From CAZOKZ01 sp964580585 (GTDB lineage: Bacteria; Sumerlaeota; Sumerlaeia; SLMS01; JAHLLQ01), in the NCBI GenBank assembly GCA_964580585.1, contig CAZOKZ010000035.1, positions 1 to 47,011 on the forward strand: a stretch of DNA of 47,011 nt. Reading direction: 5' to 3'. A program made the position numbers and the translations under genes. Below, in pieces: positions 8,605 to 17,683 of the stretch (position 1 is its first letter; every line of letters begins with the position of its first letter). The notes beneath the pieces are model-generated. The model had not been told where the DNA came from, did not search any database, and was given only the letters and a program-made list of their open reading frames with translations.

Positions 8605-10026
8605 ATGGCTCCAGTAGATTCACCCGTGATCGTTTCCGGGTTGATGCCCCATCCGCCCATCGTGGTGCCCGAGGTTGGCCGCGGACGAGAGGCCGACGCG
8701 CGCGATACCGTCCGCGCCATGCGGCGCCTCTCGCGGCTGGTCGTCGAAGCCAACCCCGACACGCTGGTGCTGATTTCCCCTCACTCACCTCGCTACCCCG
8801 CTTCGTTCGGCATTTGGACGGGCGAAGAACTCGTGGGCGACCTGTCGCGTTTCAACGCGCCAAACGCAGAAATCCGCCTTCCCATCGACCGCGTTTTTCT
8901 GGTCGCCATGCGCGGTCGAGCCGAGGAACGCAAAATCGATCTCTGGCAAATCAAAGACAAGGAACTCGACCACGGAGCGATCGTGCCGCTGTATTTTTTG
9001 TGCGAAGCTGGCTGGGAAGGCCCAACCGTTGTCATGGGGCTGAATTACCCGGGCGAACGCGGATTGAAGGAAGTCGGCCAATTCATCGCCGACGTGGCCA
9101 GGGCGCTGAAGAAGCGTATTGCGATCATCGCCAGCGGCGACATGAGCCATCGGCTGAAACCGAACTCGCCCAGTGGGTACCACCCGCGCAGCATCGAGTT
9201 CGACAAGGCATTCGTACGACTGGTAGGCGCGCGAAAAGACGATCAGATTTATCATTTCGATCCCGAGTTACAGGAACTCGCCGGCGAAGACGTGGTCGAT
9301 TCCTCCATCGTAGCCATGGCGGCGGCGGGCGATCTCCACGAGCACCGGGAAGTGCTCAGTTACGAGGGTCCTTTCGGCGTGGGCTACTCCATCGCCGTGT
9401 TTCACTCGGAGCTACCTGTTCCCGAACTGCCGGAAGAAGAGGAAGTCATCGGTGGCGAGACGTTGCCGGCAATCGCCCGCCTGGCCGTCGAAAATCATGT
9501 GCGCGGCGTTCAGGAACCCATCGAAACGCACCACGCCGAAGGCTACCTTGCCAAACGCGCCGGGGTGTTCGTCACGATTCGCACACGCAACGACGAGCTG
9601 CGCGGTTGCATTGGCTGCATCAGCCCAACGCGCGCAAACCTGATCGAGGAAACCATCGACCGCGCCGTTATGGCAGCCATGCGCGATGCGCGATTCGACC
9701 CCGTGACCGAGGAGGAACTGCCCGACCTGACCTACGAGGTCAGTGTCCTCCACGGTCTTCAACCGGTGATGAATATGGCGGAACTCGACCCCGAACGTTA
9801 CGGCATAATTGTGCGCGACGAAGCCGGACGCCAGGCCGTGATGCTGCCGGGAATCGAATCGCTCGACACCGTGGAAAAACAGGTGGAAGCCACACGGCGC
9901 AAAGCGGGCATTCCCATCGAAATGCCCCTGATCCTTCAACGTTTTACCGTCGATAAATTTCACGAGCACGATCCTCCCGCCAACCAGCAACCCCAGGCGC
10001 CTCAGTCCCAGGAAGCGGAAGCATGA
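8605..10026 (+). CDS. LigB/MEMO-like dioxygenase-fold protein fused to AMMECR1 domain (AmmeMemoRadiSam system A/B)
   Basis: A 473-residue fusion. Residues 1 to about 275 match the class III extradiol dioxygenase/MEMO fold, with candidate metal or active-site histidines in MPHPPIV (His 16), ISPHSPRYP and GDMSHRLKP. The C-terminal part (about 285-455) is an AMMECR1 domain with the hallmark LRGCIGCISP. The biochemical role of the AmmeMemoRadiSam set is not established, as far as I know. An upstream in-frame GTG (8560) is possible, but the ATG at 8605 has a strong GAGGAGGAAG just before it. The gene overlaps the radical SAM gene by ATGA, so the two are translated together. Confidence 0.85.
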   Translation: MAPVDSPVIVSGLMPHPPIVVPEVGRGREADARDTVRAMRRLSRLVVEANPDTLVLISPHSPRYPASFGIWTGEELVGDLSRFNAPNAEIRLPIDRVFLVAMRGRAEERKIDLWQIKDKELDHGAIVPLYFLCEAGWEGPTVVMGLNYPGERGLKEVGQFIADVARALKKRIAIIASGDMSHRLKPNSPSGYHPRSIEFDKAFVRLVGARKDDQIYHFDPELQELAGEDVVDSSIVAMAAAGDLHEHREVLSYEGPFGVGYSIAVFHSELPVPELPEEEEVIGGETLPAIARLAVENHVRGVQEPIETHHAEGYLAKRAGVFVTIRTRNDELRGCIGCISPTRANLIEETIDRAVMAAMRDARFDPVTEEELPDLTYEVSVLHGLQPVMNMAELDPERYGIIVRDEAGRQAVMLPGIESLDTVEKQVEATRRKAGIPIEMPLILQRFTVDKFHEHDPPANQQPQAPQSQEAEA

Positions 10027-11123
10027 CAACCCCCTCAACACCTCTCCCCTACAAAGGTCGATGGTGGCATGCGCTCGAAGACGGACGCATTGAATGCAAT
10101 TTGTGTCCACGCGTGTGCAAAATCAAAGAAGGGCAACGCGGGTTTTGCTTCGTCCGGCAAAACGTCGGCGGAGAAATGGTGCTCACAACGTATGGACGCA
10201 GCAGCGGATTCTGCATCGACCCGATCGAGAAAAAACCGCTCAACCATTTCTATCCCGGAACCAGTATTTTATCCTTCGGCACGGCGGGATGTAACCTTGG
10301 GTGTCGATTTTGCCAGAATTGGGACATCAGTAAATCGCGCGAAATGGATCGCCTGGCCGATCAAGCCACGCCCGAGGCCATCGCGCATGCCGCGAAAGTC
10401 ATGGGATGCCATTCGGTGGCGTTCACCTACAACGATCCGGTAATTTTTGCCGAGTACGCCATCGACATTGCAGCGGCTTGTCGCGAAGTCGATGTCCACC
10501 CGGTCGCCGTCACGGCGGGATACATCACCGACGAAGCCCGTCCAGAATTCTACGCCCACATGGATGCGGCGAACGTCGATTTGAAGGGCTTCACCGAGGA
10601 CTTCTACAAACGCATCTGCTTTGCGGAACTCGCCCCTGTGCTTGAAACCCTCCAGTACCTGAAACACGAAACAAACGTCTGGTTTGAAATCACCACTTTG
10701 CTGATTCCCGATGCCAACGACAGCGACACGGAACTCAACGCGATGTGTGAATGGATCGTGGAAAACCTTGGACCCGACTTGCCCCTGCACTTCACGGCAT
10801 TCCATCCGGATTTCAAAATGATGGACCGCCCCCCCACCCCGGCGGCGACTTTAAGCCGCGCCCGCCGCATCGCCCTATCCAAGGGGATGCATTTTGTCTA
10901 TACCGGTAACGTCCACGATATCGAAGGCGGCAGCACCTATTGTCCGGAATGCGACGAATTGCTCATCGCGCGAGACTGGTACGAACTCGAGTGTTATCAA
11001 TTACAGGAAAACCATTGTCCCTCTTGCGGTTACGAAATCCCCGGGCGCTTCGAGCCCAAACCGGGGAACTGGGGCCGAAAACGGCAACCTATCCGGCTGT
11101 CGAATTTCCTCCATCGAACCTGA
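10023..11123 (+). CDS. amrS: AmmeMemoRadiSam system radical SAM enzyme
   Basis: A radical SAM enzyme of 366 residues. The [4Fe-4S]-SAM motif is CNLGCRFC (Cys 90, 94, 97). An N-terminal cysteine set (Cys 25, 28, 32, 42; CNLCPRVC then RGFC) is typical of this and pyruvate-formate-lyase-activating relatives. The C-terminal end carries two CxxC pairs (CPEC and CPSC), like a zinc ribbon. The family always occurs near AMMECR1 and MEMO domain proteins, as here. Its substrate is unknown; a radical modification of a protein or small molecule is an inference. It begins inside the stop of the preceding gene (ATGA). Confidence 0.9.
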   Translation: MTTPSTPLPYKGRWWHALEDGRIECNLCPRVCKIKEGQRGFCFVRQNVGGEMVLTTYGRSSGFCIDPIEKKPLNHFYPGTSILSFGTAGCNLGCRFCQNWDISKSREMDRLADQATPEAIAHAAKVMGCHSVAFTYNDPVIFAEYAIDIAAACREVDVHPVAVTAGYITDEARPEFYAHMDAANVDLKGFTEDFYKRICFAELAPVLETLQYLKHETNVWFEITTLLIPDANDSDTELNAMCEWIVENLGPDLPLHFTAFHPDFKMMDRPPTPAATLSRARRIALSKGMHFVYTGNVHDIEGGSTYCPECDELLIARDWYELECYQLQENHCPSCGYEIPGRFEPKPGNWGRKRQPIRLSNFLHRT

Positions 11124-11411
11124 AAATCGTAAAACCTTGCCTCTTCATCCAGCATAAAATTCTCGGTTTGCGTCCCAGAAACTAGAGTTTCAAACCGGAA
11201 AAACTCGCTTCAACTCTATTTTTGGGGAATAATCCTATCCTAAAATCCAACGAATCGTTGACAACAACCGGCAGAATCCATCCAAATGGGAAACTTGAAG
11301 ACCATCGAAAGAGATGGTTTTCCCCCAAAACGAGACTTTCGTGCGTTGAGGGACACACAACACTCGGACATTTGTAGGACCAACTCAGGGACGGTTTCGG
11401 GAATTCACCAC
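11124..11411. other. non-coding gap upstream of the TPR gene
   Basis: AT-rich spacer between amrS and the TPR gene. It presumably holds the terminator of the first and the promoter of the second, but I see no clear hairpin plus T-run and no convincing -35/-10 pair. An in-frame extension of the TPR gene back to 11286 exists, but its sequence is not helical or repeat-like. Confidence 0.4.
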
Positions 11412-13829
11412 ATGGCAATTGGGAATCGGATTAAGAACCTTTTCCGCAAAATTACGGAGCGCGACCTGGCAACGGAAGAGTCGCGCAGTGAATTAATTGC
11501 GCAAAAAATCCAGGAAACCAAGCGTTTAGCTGAGCAAGGCAACCTGAAGCAGGAGGAAGTTCGCGCCCCGCTCCTGGAATTAATCGAAGCGTATATCGAG
11601 TTCGGTAAAAATGAAACCGAGGTCTTGCGCGCCGCCGAAAAAGCCATTGAAGAGGACCCGTATTGGCTGACGACGTTGACCAACAAGCTACTCAGCATGC
11701 CTCACGTACCCCAGGAAGACCTTTCCCTGCTGGAGCGCGAAGCCAGAAACCAGGGGCGCAACATCAGCCTGTGGCGTCGCTATGTCGAAGAGCATCATTT
11801 CTACGCAAATAAATTCGCCATCCTGAAAGCGCGTGAAATCGTCACTCTGAATCTGAGCAACTTCTTCCCCGCGAACGAAGACTCGCGTTGGTACGATATC
11901 GAAACAGAATCTGAAGCACGCCTGCTGTTCCAGAAATCGCTGAAAATCGTCCTCGATCATATTCTCGACGACGAACGTGTCGATGGGGTGGCCGAAGCCA
12001 TCTTGCGTATAGCAGCCGACCATTACCCCGATGAAGGACGCATTCGCACGTTACTGGCACATTTTGCCAAAGCGCGCGGAACGACAGACGCCGATTCGCT
12101 TTCGCTCGTCCTCGAGGCGCTCGTGACTTCGCCCGACGACATGGAGCTCAAGCACTATGCCGGGTCGATGCTGGCTAACCGTAACGGTCATGAAGCCGAA
12201 GGGTTCGATTTACTGTACCAGGTTTATCAGGATCGCCCGAACGACGTCCAGGTTCTACGCCAGTTGGTGGAAATCGCCCTTAGAACCGAAGAGCCACAGG
12301 AACCGCATTTCGAGGTCGTCGCCCATTGGTTCAAAATTCACGAGGACGATCATAAAGCCGCCGATTTCCTGGCAGACTGGTATTCGGTGGAACACGAAAC
12401 AACCCCCGAAGCCTTGCGCGCCTATGCCGCAACCAGCCCCGATTATCCTAATCGACGCGATTTGACCCTGTTGGTCGCCAAATCTTACACCGAGCAGGAA
12501 AACTGGGAAGAAGCGGGCAAGTTCTATCAGGAACTTTACAATAACGGCGATGAATCCCGCGAAGTCGTCGTGCCCCTTGGATGGGCGTACTCGACACTGG
12601 AACGTTATGACGAGCAGGCGGCAACCGTTTACCTGCACGCGCTCGAGTATGAGATTCAGCCCATTGAAGTACACGATTTACTCTGCCGATATTTGTACGA
12701 AAACAAATGCGAAGACCCAGCTTCCATCAAACAGTTCGAGGAAACGCTCTCAACCATTGGATATTGCCTTTGGGCGGAACTGGGACTGATTAAACGCGAC
12801 TTGCGGGACGAAGAATTCACCATGGCGCTCGAGCACACCACCATGTTGCTCAGCACCAATTCCGACAATACCGATTTGATGGAACTGGCCGCGGAAGCAC
12901 TCGCCGGCAATTCCCGCCGTCAACAACTACGCCTGGTGATGGAGTTACCGCCAGAAACCGCCATGACGATTTTCGAGCGAGCGATCGAACTGCAGCCCGA
13001 CTCCCTTTTGTTAATGACAACCCTGGCACGATACCGTCTCGCCAAGGGAATCAAGCTCGAAGACACGGCGCGGCTGCTGGGTGAAATCTGCCGACGCGAC
13101 TATGAGGAAATCGAATTGCGAATCGCCCGGGCAAATATTCTGTACGACCTGGGTCAAAAGCACATTGCCGCGCAAATTTATCGAGACGTTCTGGATCGCA
13201 CGAAAGGTTCGGGGCATTCGGCGCGTAGCAGCAGCACCGCCCGCATCAGCGATGAAGAACGCATCCGAATTCGCAACCGGGCGATTGAAATCCTGCTCGC
13301 TGGCACGGAACTCGACGAATCCGATGCGGATTTCCTCATCGACCTCGCCTTGCAACCGGACATCGAAGCGGAAGATTGCCTGCGCATTGCCCACGCCGTG
13401 GCCCAGACACCCTTTTCCCACACCGCACGGCTCGCCTTACTCGAACGTGCATTGATGATCACACCGAACGACATGCTCCTCAGCGAAGTGGCGGCACTGG
13501 ATCTGGCCGAGCGAGGCAATCCGCGCAAAGCCCTCAACCTGGCGCTCAATCATTTGCGCACCCGCGATTACAGCCCCAAAACCGTCGATTTATTTCAAGC
13601 TGCCCTCAGTAGCCTGAAAAAAGAACACGTCACCACCGAGCACAAAAACCAATTACTGCGTTTGGTAACCACCACCTCGACACTTCCAAAAGAATTGATC
13701 GTCGAAATCGCCCGCGTACTCTCGCGCGGCGAGGTTTACGAACCGATGCTCCATCGCGTGTACGAAAAAGCCTCGATGCTGGCACCGGACGACGACGATC
13801 TGGCGCTTGCGATTCGATTGTGCGAATGA
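11412..13829 (+). CDS. large TPR-type helical repeat protein
   Basis: An 805-residue, almost entirely helical, acidic protein made of degenerate tetratricopeptide-like pairs, for example LTLLVAKSYTEQENWEEAGKFYQELYNNGD and RIANARILYDLGQKHIAAQIYRDVL-type segments. It has no signal peptide or membrane segment, so it is probably cytosolic. TPR arrays serve as protein-binding scaffolds; no catalytic domain is visible. The chosen ATG begins a basic helix (MAIGNRIKNLFRKI) that could contact membrane or nucleic acid. Its neighbour downstream is a PpiC lipoprotein, only 95 bases away on the same strand, so the pair may be co-transcribed. The function is unknown. Confidence 0.75.
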   Translation: MAIGNRIKNLFRKITERDLATEESRSELIAQKIQETKRLAEQGNLKQEEVRAPLLELIEAYIEFGKNETEVLRAAEKAIEEDPYWLTTLTNKLLSMPHVPQEDLSLLEREARNQGRNISLWRRYVEEHHFYANKFAILKAREIVTLNLSNFFPANEDSRWYDIETESEARLLFQKSLKIVLDHILDDERVDGVAEAILRIAADHYPDEGRIRTLLAHFAKARGTTDADSLSLVLEALVTSPDDMELKHYAGSMLANRNGHEAEGFDLLYQVYQDRPNDVQVLRQLVEIALRTEEPQEPHFEVVAHWFKIHEDDHKAADFLADWYSVEHETTPEALRAYAATSPDYPNRRDLTLLVAKSYTEQENWEEAGKFYQELYNNGDESREVVVPLGWAYSTLERYDEQAATVYLHALEYEIQPIEVHDLLCRYLYENKCEDPASIKQFEETLSTIGYCLWAELGLIKRDLRDEEFTMALEHTTMLLSTNSDNTDLMELAAEALAGNSRRQQLRLVMELPPETAMTIFERAIELQPDSLLLMTTLARYRLAKGIKLEDTARLLGEICRRDYEEIELRIARANILYDLGQKHIAAQIYRDVLDRTKGSGHSARSSSTARISDEERIRIRNRAIEILLAGTELDESDADFLIDLALQPDIEAEDCLRIAHAVAQTPFSHTARLALLERALMITPNDMLLSEVAALDLAERGNPRKALNLALNHLRTRDYSPKTVDLFQAALSSLKKEHVTTEHKNQLLRLVTTTSTLPKELIVEIARVLSRGEVYEPMLHRVYEKASMLAPDDDDLALAIRLCE

Positions 13830-13924
13830 ACAGGCCATTCTCCGTCCCCCGCGCACACAATCGTTCATTTTTAACAATTCCAACACTTGACATACATACC
13901 CATGCTTGGGGGATTTTCGGGTTG

Positions 13925-14977
13925 ATGAAAGCGACCCGTAACAAAATTCCTCGCATCGGGATTTCCCTGTTGATTGCCGGCCTTCTGGTCGGCTGTGTGC
14001 GTTCGCGTCCTTCCGACGTCGTTCCTGCCGAAACGCCGTCCCCTGTGGAACCAGCGCCGCGCGTCGTGCCACCAACCGTGCCGGAGAAACACGAAGCCCA
14101 CGGTCCCGAAACGCATTGGCCCCAGTTGTTTCTGGCCCCCGCAGACGCGAAAGCATCCGATATCAAATTTACCGTCGATCATTTGGCCATCACCGAACAG
14201 GAATACAACAGCGGTCTGCTGACGTTTGCAAAAACTTACGCGGGCCCCGCTTCCAACCTGGAGGATGCCTATCGCGATTCGCTTCGCGAGGAACTTTTGC
14301 TCCTATGCTACCTGCGCGATGTCGTGCTCGAAGACAATCCCCACTTCGAGGACGAAGCGCGTAGCGCTCTCCGCGCGCAATTAGCCCAACTGTTGATTCA
14401 AAAGGAGCTCGAACAAACCGTTCGCGTCACCGAACAGGACATTTTCAACTCTTACCAAAAAAACGTCGCCCAATACACTCAGCCACAGCGCGTCAGCATC
14501 CGCGTGATCATGGTACCCACCAACGCAGAGGCACAATCGGTGCTCGAACGCCTGGACGCAGGGGAAGATTTTTCGGCTTTGGCACGAGAAGTGAGCGTGC
14601 ATTCCTCGCGCGATTCCGGCGGACAAATCGATCCCTTCAGCCGTGGCACTTACAGCTCGAGTTTCGAGGAATTGGCTTTCCAATTGAAAACCGGCGAGCG
14701 GGGAACGCTCGACACCTCACGCGGCGTGTTGATCATGGAAAAAATAGCCGAAAGCGCTCAAACCATGACACCACTCGACGAGGTTCGCGACCAGATTCGC
14801 GAAAAGCTGCTCGAAGAAAAACGCCTCGAAGCACGTCGTGAATTTTTGCAACGCCTCGAAGAACGCGCCGAGCTTCTTTCACGTACCGTTCACGAACCAA
14901 AATCGGTAACGCTTCAAGCAGAGAGCCTCCAGACGGAAAATTCCACTCGCGCCGACGAACAGCCCGCGACTCAGTAA
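13925..14977 (+). CDS. PpiC/parvulin-type peptidyl-prolyl isomerase lipoprotein
   Basis: A 350-residue predicted lipoprotein foldase. A signal sequence ends in LVGC, with Cys 24 as the lipidation site, followed by a Pro-rich linker. A SurA/PrsA-like helical region precedes a parvulin domain at about 184-275, recognisable by QPQRVSIRVIMVP, the SGGQIDPFSRGTYSSSFEELAFQLKTGE core and RGVLIMEKIAE. In relatives such domains assist folding of exported or outer-membrane proteins in the periplasm. I chose the ATG that puts the signal sequence first; upstream in-frame sequence (from 13820) is not signal-like and overlaps the TPR gene. A chaperone role without isomerase activity is also possible. Confidence 0.85.
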   Translation: MKATRNKIPRIGISLLIAGLLVGCVRSRPSDVVPAETPSPVEPAPRVVPPTVPEKHEAHGPETHWPQLFLAPADAKASDIKFTVDHLAITEQEYNSGLLTFAKTYAGPASNLEDAYRDSLREELLLLCYLRDVVLEDNPHFEDEARSALRAQLAQLLIQKELEQTVRVTEQDIFNSYQKNVAQYTQPQRVSIRVIMVPTNAEAQSVLERLDAGEDFSALAREVSVHSSRDSGGQIDPFSRGTYSSSFEELAFQLKTGERGTLDTSRGVLIMEKIAESAQTMTPLDEVRDQIREKLLEEKRLEARREFLQRLEERAELLSRTVHEPKSVTLQAESLQTENSTRADEQPATQ

Positions 14978-15020
14978 ACCCGCGTTCGATCTTATTCCCG
15001 CTTCTCACCACGAACCGCGT

Positions 15021-16106
15021 ATGCCGCTTTCTCACCTGGCGCTCGACGCCCGCATGATCCAACACTCTGGCATTGGCACCGCTTTACGCGGACTGCTTTC
15101 GGCATGGCGAACCACTCCCCCGCCGTTTGACGTCACGCTGATGGGCGATCCAACGCTCCTCGCGACGCATGTCCCTTCCGGCATCGAGGCTCAAATCGTT
15201 CCGTTTGCCGCCCCCATTTACGGACCCGGCGCCATCGCATCCAGCATTCCGGCTCGAAACGCCGACGTTATCATGACAATGCACTATTCAGCAATCTGCC
15301 GCCCATGGAACATCCCACAAGTCAGCGTCGTCCACGATCTGATCCACATCACCCATCCCACACGACGTGGCACCGCGCTCTACATGAAAGCCACGCTGGC
15401 ACTGCTGCGCCGACGGGCACGATTCATCCTTACCGGCTCGCGCCACACCAAAGTCCAACTGCAAACCTTGCACGGATTCGATGCTCATCGGGTGCTCACG
15501 ATACCCTGGGGGCCGGGGCTCGCCGGTGTACCACACGACGCCCCCCAGTTGAATAAATGGAACGAACAACCGTTTCTGCTCGCCGTTGGACTATACAAGC
15601 CGCACAAAAACTGGGGTTTTTTGATCGATCGCCTCGCAGGGCTTTGGAAAAATGGCCAACTGAAATTACCCCTCGTCGCGGCGGGTTTGGATGAACAAGA
15701 TCGCAACGCCCTTAACAGCCGTATCGAACGCCTCGGCGTGATCGATCGTGTCACGATTTTGCCTCGTCAGACGGACGGTCAAATGGCGGCGCTTTACGCG
15801 AAAGCGCACGTGTTACTTTTTCCCTCGCTCATCGAAGGTTTTGGCCTGCCCATCGTGGAAGCCATGACGAGCGGCACTCCGGTGGTCGCCGCCAACTTGC
15901 CCCCCATGAACGAAGTCGGTGGCAAAGCACTTGCGCTTTTTGACCCGGACGTTCCGGAAACATTCGACCACGCAGTCCTGCGTGTCGTGAACGACGAACA
16001 AGTTCGGACAAACCTGATTGCTCTCGGACATGAACAAGCCGCCCAGTACGATTGGAAAAAATACGCAAAATCGTTAGAGCGCGCCTTGGCCCGTGCCGCC
16101 GAATAA
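15021..16106 (+). CDS. GT4-family (GT-B fold) glycosyltransferase
   Basis: A retaining glycosyltransferase of 361 residues. The N-terminal half begins LALDARMIQHSGIGTALRGL, the usual GT4 start with a glycine-rich acceptor loop. The C-terminal half has the sugar-nucleotide site EGFGLPIVEAMTSGTPVVAAN, with the E-x7-E pair. LAVGLYKPHKNW matches the GT4 linker before the donor domain. It likely adds a sugar to a lipid or polysaccharide at the cytosolic face of the membrane; donor and acceptor are unknown. It starts 43 bases after the foldase gene and probably shares its transcript. The start codon is the ATG immediately before the first beta strand. Confidence 0.88.
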   Translation: MPLSHLALDARMIQHSGIGTALRGLLSAWRTTPPPFDVTLMGDPTLLATHVPSGIEAQIVPFAAPIYGPGAIASSIPARNADVIMTMHYSAICRPWNIPQVSVVHDLIHITHPTRRGTALYMKATLALLRRRARFILTGSRHTKVQLQTLHGFDAHRVLTIPWGPGLAGVPHDAPQLNKWNEQPFLLAVGLYKPHKNWGFLIDRLAGLWKNGQLKLPLVAAGLDEQDRNALNSRIERLGVIDRVTILPRQTDGQMAALYAKAHVLLFPSLIEGFGLPIVEAMTSGTPVVAANLPPMNEVGGKALALFDPDVPETFDHAVLRVVNDEQVRTNLIALGHEQAAQYDWKKYAKSLERALARAAE

Positions 16107-16147
16107 TTCGCTTGGCGCCCCCCATCGTCCGGCTCATCGTCCACCCC

Positions 16148-16888
16148 ATGGTTCTGCGACGCGAAAAGGACTCAACGGTACTGACCACCCAGGTCGATCA
16201 TGCCCACGCAAGCGGGTGGATCGCCGAACAATTGCGCCCCGAATTCTTCGACCCAGGTTTGCGCGATGAAATCGTCCAACTGACCATCCAACACGACGAT
16301 GGGTGGATTGAATGGGAACGTCATCCTAAACGCGACCCCAACGGCACACCCATAAATTTCGATGAAATCGATGAGTCGGAACACGCCGACATCTGGCGAC
16401 GCGGAGTGAGTATGGCCGTCGAAACCATCAGCCCATTCGCCGGAGCCGTTCTTGCACGGCACGCGCAATCGCTCAGCGATAACAAACCGGAACTGGCCCA
16501 TGAACTTTCCGCCCAGATTATCGAGCTGATGGCGCGTCAATTTCCCGACGCCGACCCAATCGTGAGAGAATGGCAACTCGACCGCGCATTTGCTGTTTTA
16601 AGGATATGCGATTTGCTGACATTACACCCCTGCGCGGGATGGGTGGAAACGGTCACCACCCCGATGATCGATGCCAACGGACAACGCCGCGATGTCATCA
16701 TCCACACGGCAGGCAATTGGGAACTGGAACTGGATTACTGGCCCTTCAAAGACGAACCGCTCGATGTCGCGATTCCAATCACGCGGGTAAAAAATGGGAA
16801 CTGGGACGAAGCGATCGCCCGCGTGTTAAGCGGTCAGCGTACCGAACAACTCCTGAGCATTCGTCCCGCCACCGTTCGCGCTCATTGA
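16148..16888 (+). CDS. DUF3891 family protein
   Basis: A 246-residue protein of the DUF3891 family, recognised by MVLRREKDSTVLTTQVDHAHASGWIAEQ, the HDDGW motif and the WRRGVSMAVETISPFAGAVLARHAQSL helix. The conserved histidines and aspartates look like a metal site (HDDGW resembles an HD-type motif), but no activity is known to me. The chosen ATG has no clear ribosome binding site; a TTG at 16112 is an alternative. It follows the glycosyltransferase gene by 41 bases and may be in the same operon. Its TGA shares seven bases (TCATTGA) with the stop of the converging gene. Confidence 0.8.
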   Translation: MVLRREKDSTVLTTQVDHAHASGWIAEQLRPEFFDPGLRDEIVQLTIQHDDGWIEWERHPKRDPNGTPINFDEIDESEHADIWRRGVSMAVETISPFAGAVLARHAQSLSDNKPELAHELSAQIIELMARQFPDADPIVREWQLDRAFAVLRICDLLTLHPCAGWVETVTTPMIDANGQRRDVIIHTAGNWELELDYWPFKDEPLDVAIPITRVKNGNWDEAIARVLSGQRTEQLLSIRPATVRAH

Positions 16889-17319
16889 CAGGAGCGCGTA
16901 TTGCGCCCCGGTTCTTTGGAAAGCGTAATCGTGCGTAAATTCTTAATATTCGCACATTGATCGACGGCGGCAGTTTTGCATTTCGCCGCGTCGGGCACCC
17001 AAAAGCGAAACGGACCGCCTTGCTCGCGGGACAGTGGCCTGCCGCGTTGCTCGAAAATGATCAGCGCCCGATCCAGCACGTCGTCGAGCGGCACGCTGGC
17101 AGCATACTTTCCGTCTCCCGATTCCAACGTCGCATACAGTCCACCGCCACGTTCATCGTCCGGCACCAATGCGCTCAGGTAAACCGCCCCTCCAGAGCGT
17201 TTTTCGTCCAGCGCAGACACGTCGGCTACTCGTGCCAAGGCGGGAAACCGCATCAGCGTCTCGAAATCGAATTGGAGAGTTTCGCCTCCAACCCCAACAA
17301 TATCAATCACGTAATTCAT
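16882..17319 (-). CDS. small sulfite-oxidase-like molybdopterin-domain protein
   Basis: A 145-residue protein matching part of the oxidoreductase molybdopterin-binding (sulfite oxidase type) fold. The pattern GGAVYLSALV, then SGDGKYAASVPLDDVLDRALIIFEQRGRPLSREQGGPFRFWVP, then VDQCANIKNLRTITL matches the stretch from the substrate side to the strand that reads VK-x-I-x-x-I in the family. The N-terminal portion that carries the molybdenum-ligating cysteine in full-length enzymes is absent, so catalysis by molybdenum is doubtful. Small stand-alone members exist and are often called molybdopterin-dependent oxidoreductase by similarity only. It converges on DUF3891 with a seven-base overlap. Confidence 0.6.
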   Translation of the reverse strand: MNYVIDIVGVGGETLQFDFETLMRFPALARVADVSALDEKRSGGAVYLSALVPDDERGGGLYATLESGDGKYAASVPLDDVLDRALIIFEQRGRPLSREQGGPFRFWVPDAAKCKTAAVDQCANIKNLRTITLSKEPGRNTRSCQ

Positions 17320-17683
17320 CGCTTGCCCCGAAATTCAAAATAGGTAACCTGGACGCGACGCTGGCCATTTGGAAATGAATTTCATGTCCCGTCCAAAAGA
17401 AAGACTGCCCCTCGTTGCTCCGAGGCGCAATGAGGAGATTGTCGCTTTACGATCATCCAGGAAAGCGTCCTAACAATGAAAATGTTTGCTTGCACCATCA
17501 AAATCCACCCATTAAGGTGAGCTTCGAGAGGGTAAGCGAGCATTAACGTGCGCCATGCCGAATGCCAGGAAGGAAAACCTGTTTTTTCCGACAGGTTTTG
17601 ATTGCAAAAACGAAAGCCAGTCGTCAGAAATTGCTGTCGGACTTGGGACTTTAACTACACGCGATATCAGGTGAACCATTAAA
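17320..17683. other. 364-bp non-coding stretch, structured leader of the pseudo-receiver gene
   Basis: No gene seen. Three plus-strand hairpins stand out. CCTCGTTGC (17410-17418) pairs with GCAATGAGG (17427-17435), with one G-U pair. CGCTTT (17443-17448) pairs with AAAGCG (17462-17467). AAAACCTGT (17574-17582) pairs perfectly with ACAGGTTTT (17591-17599). It must also hold the promoter of the minus-strand gene at 17319. I match it to no riboswitch class I know. Confidence 0.45.

Noticed and set aside
11286..11411. N-terminal extension of the TPR protein
   Set aside because: The 42 extra residues have no helix-repeat character and no ribosome binding site; the ATG at 11412 starts a clear helix.
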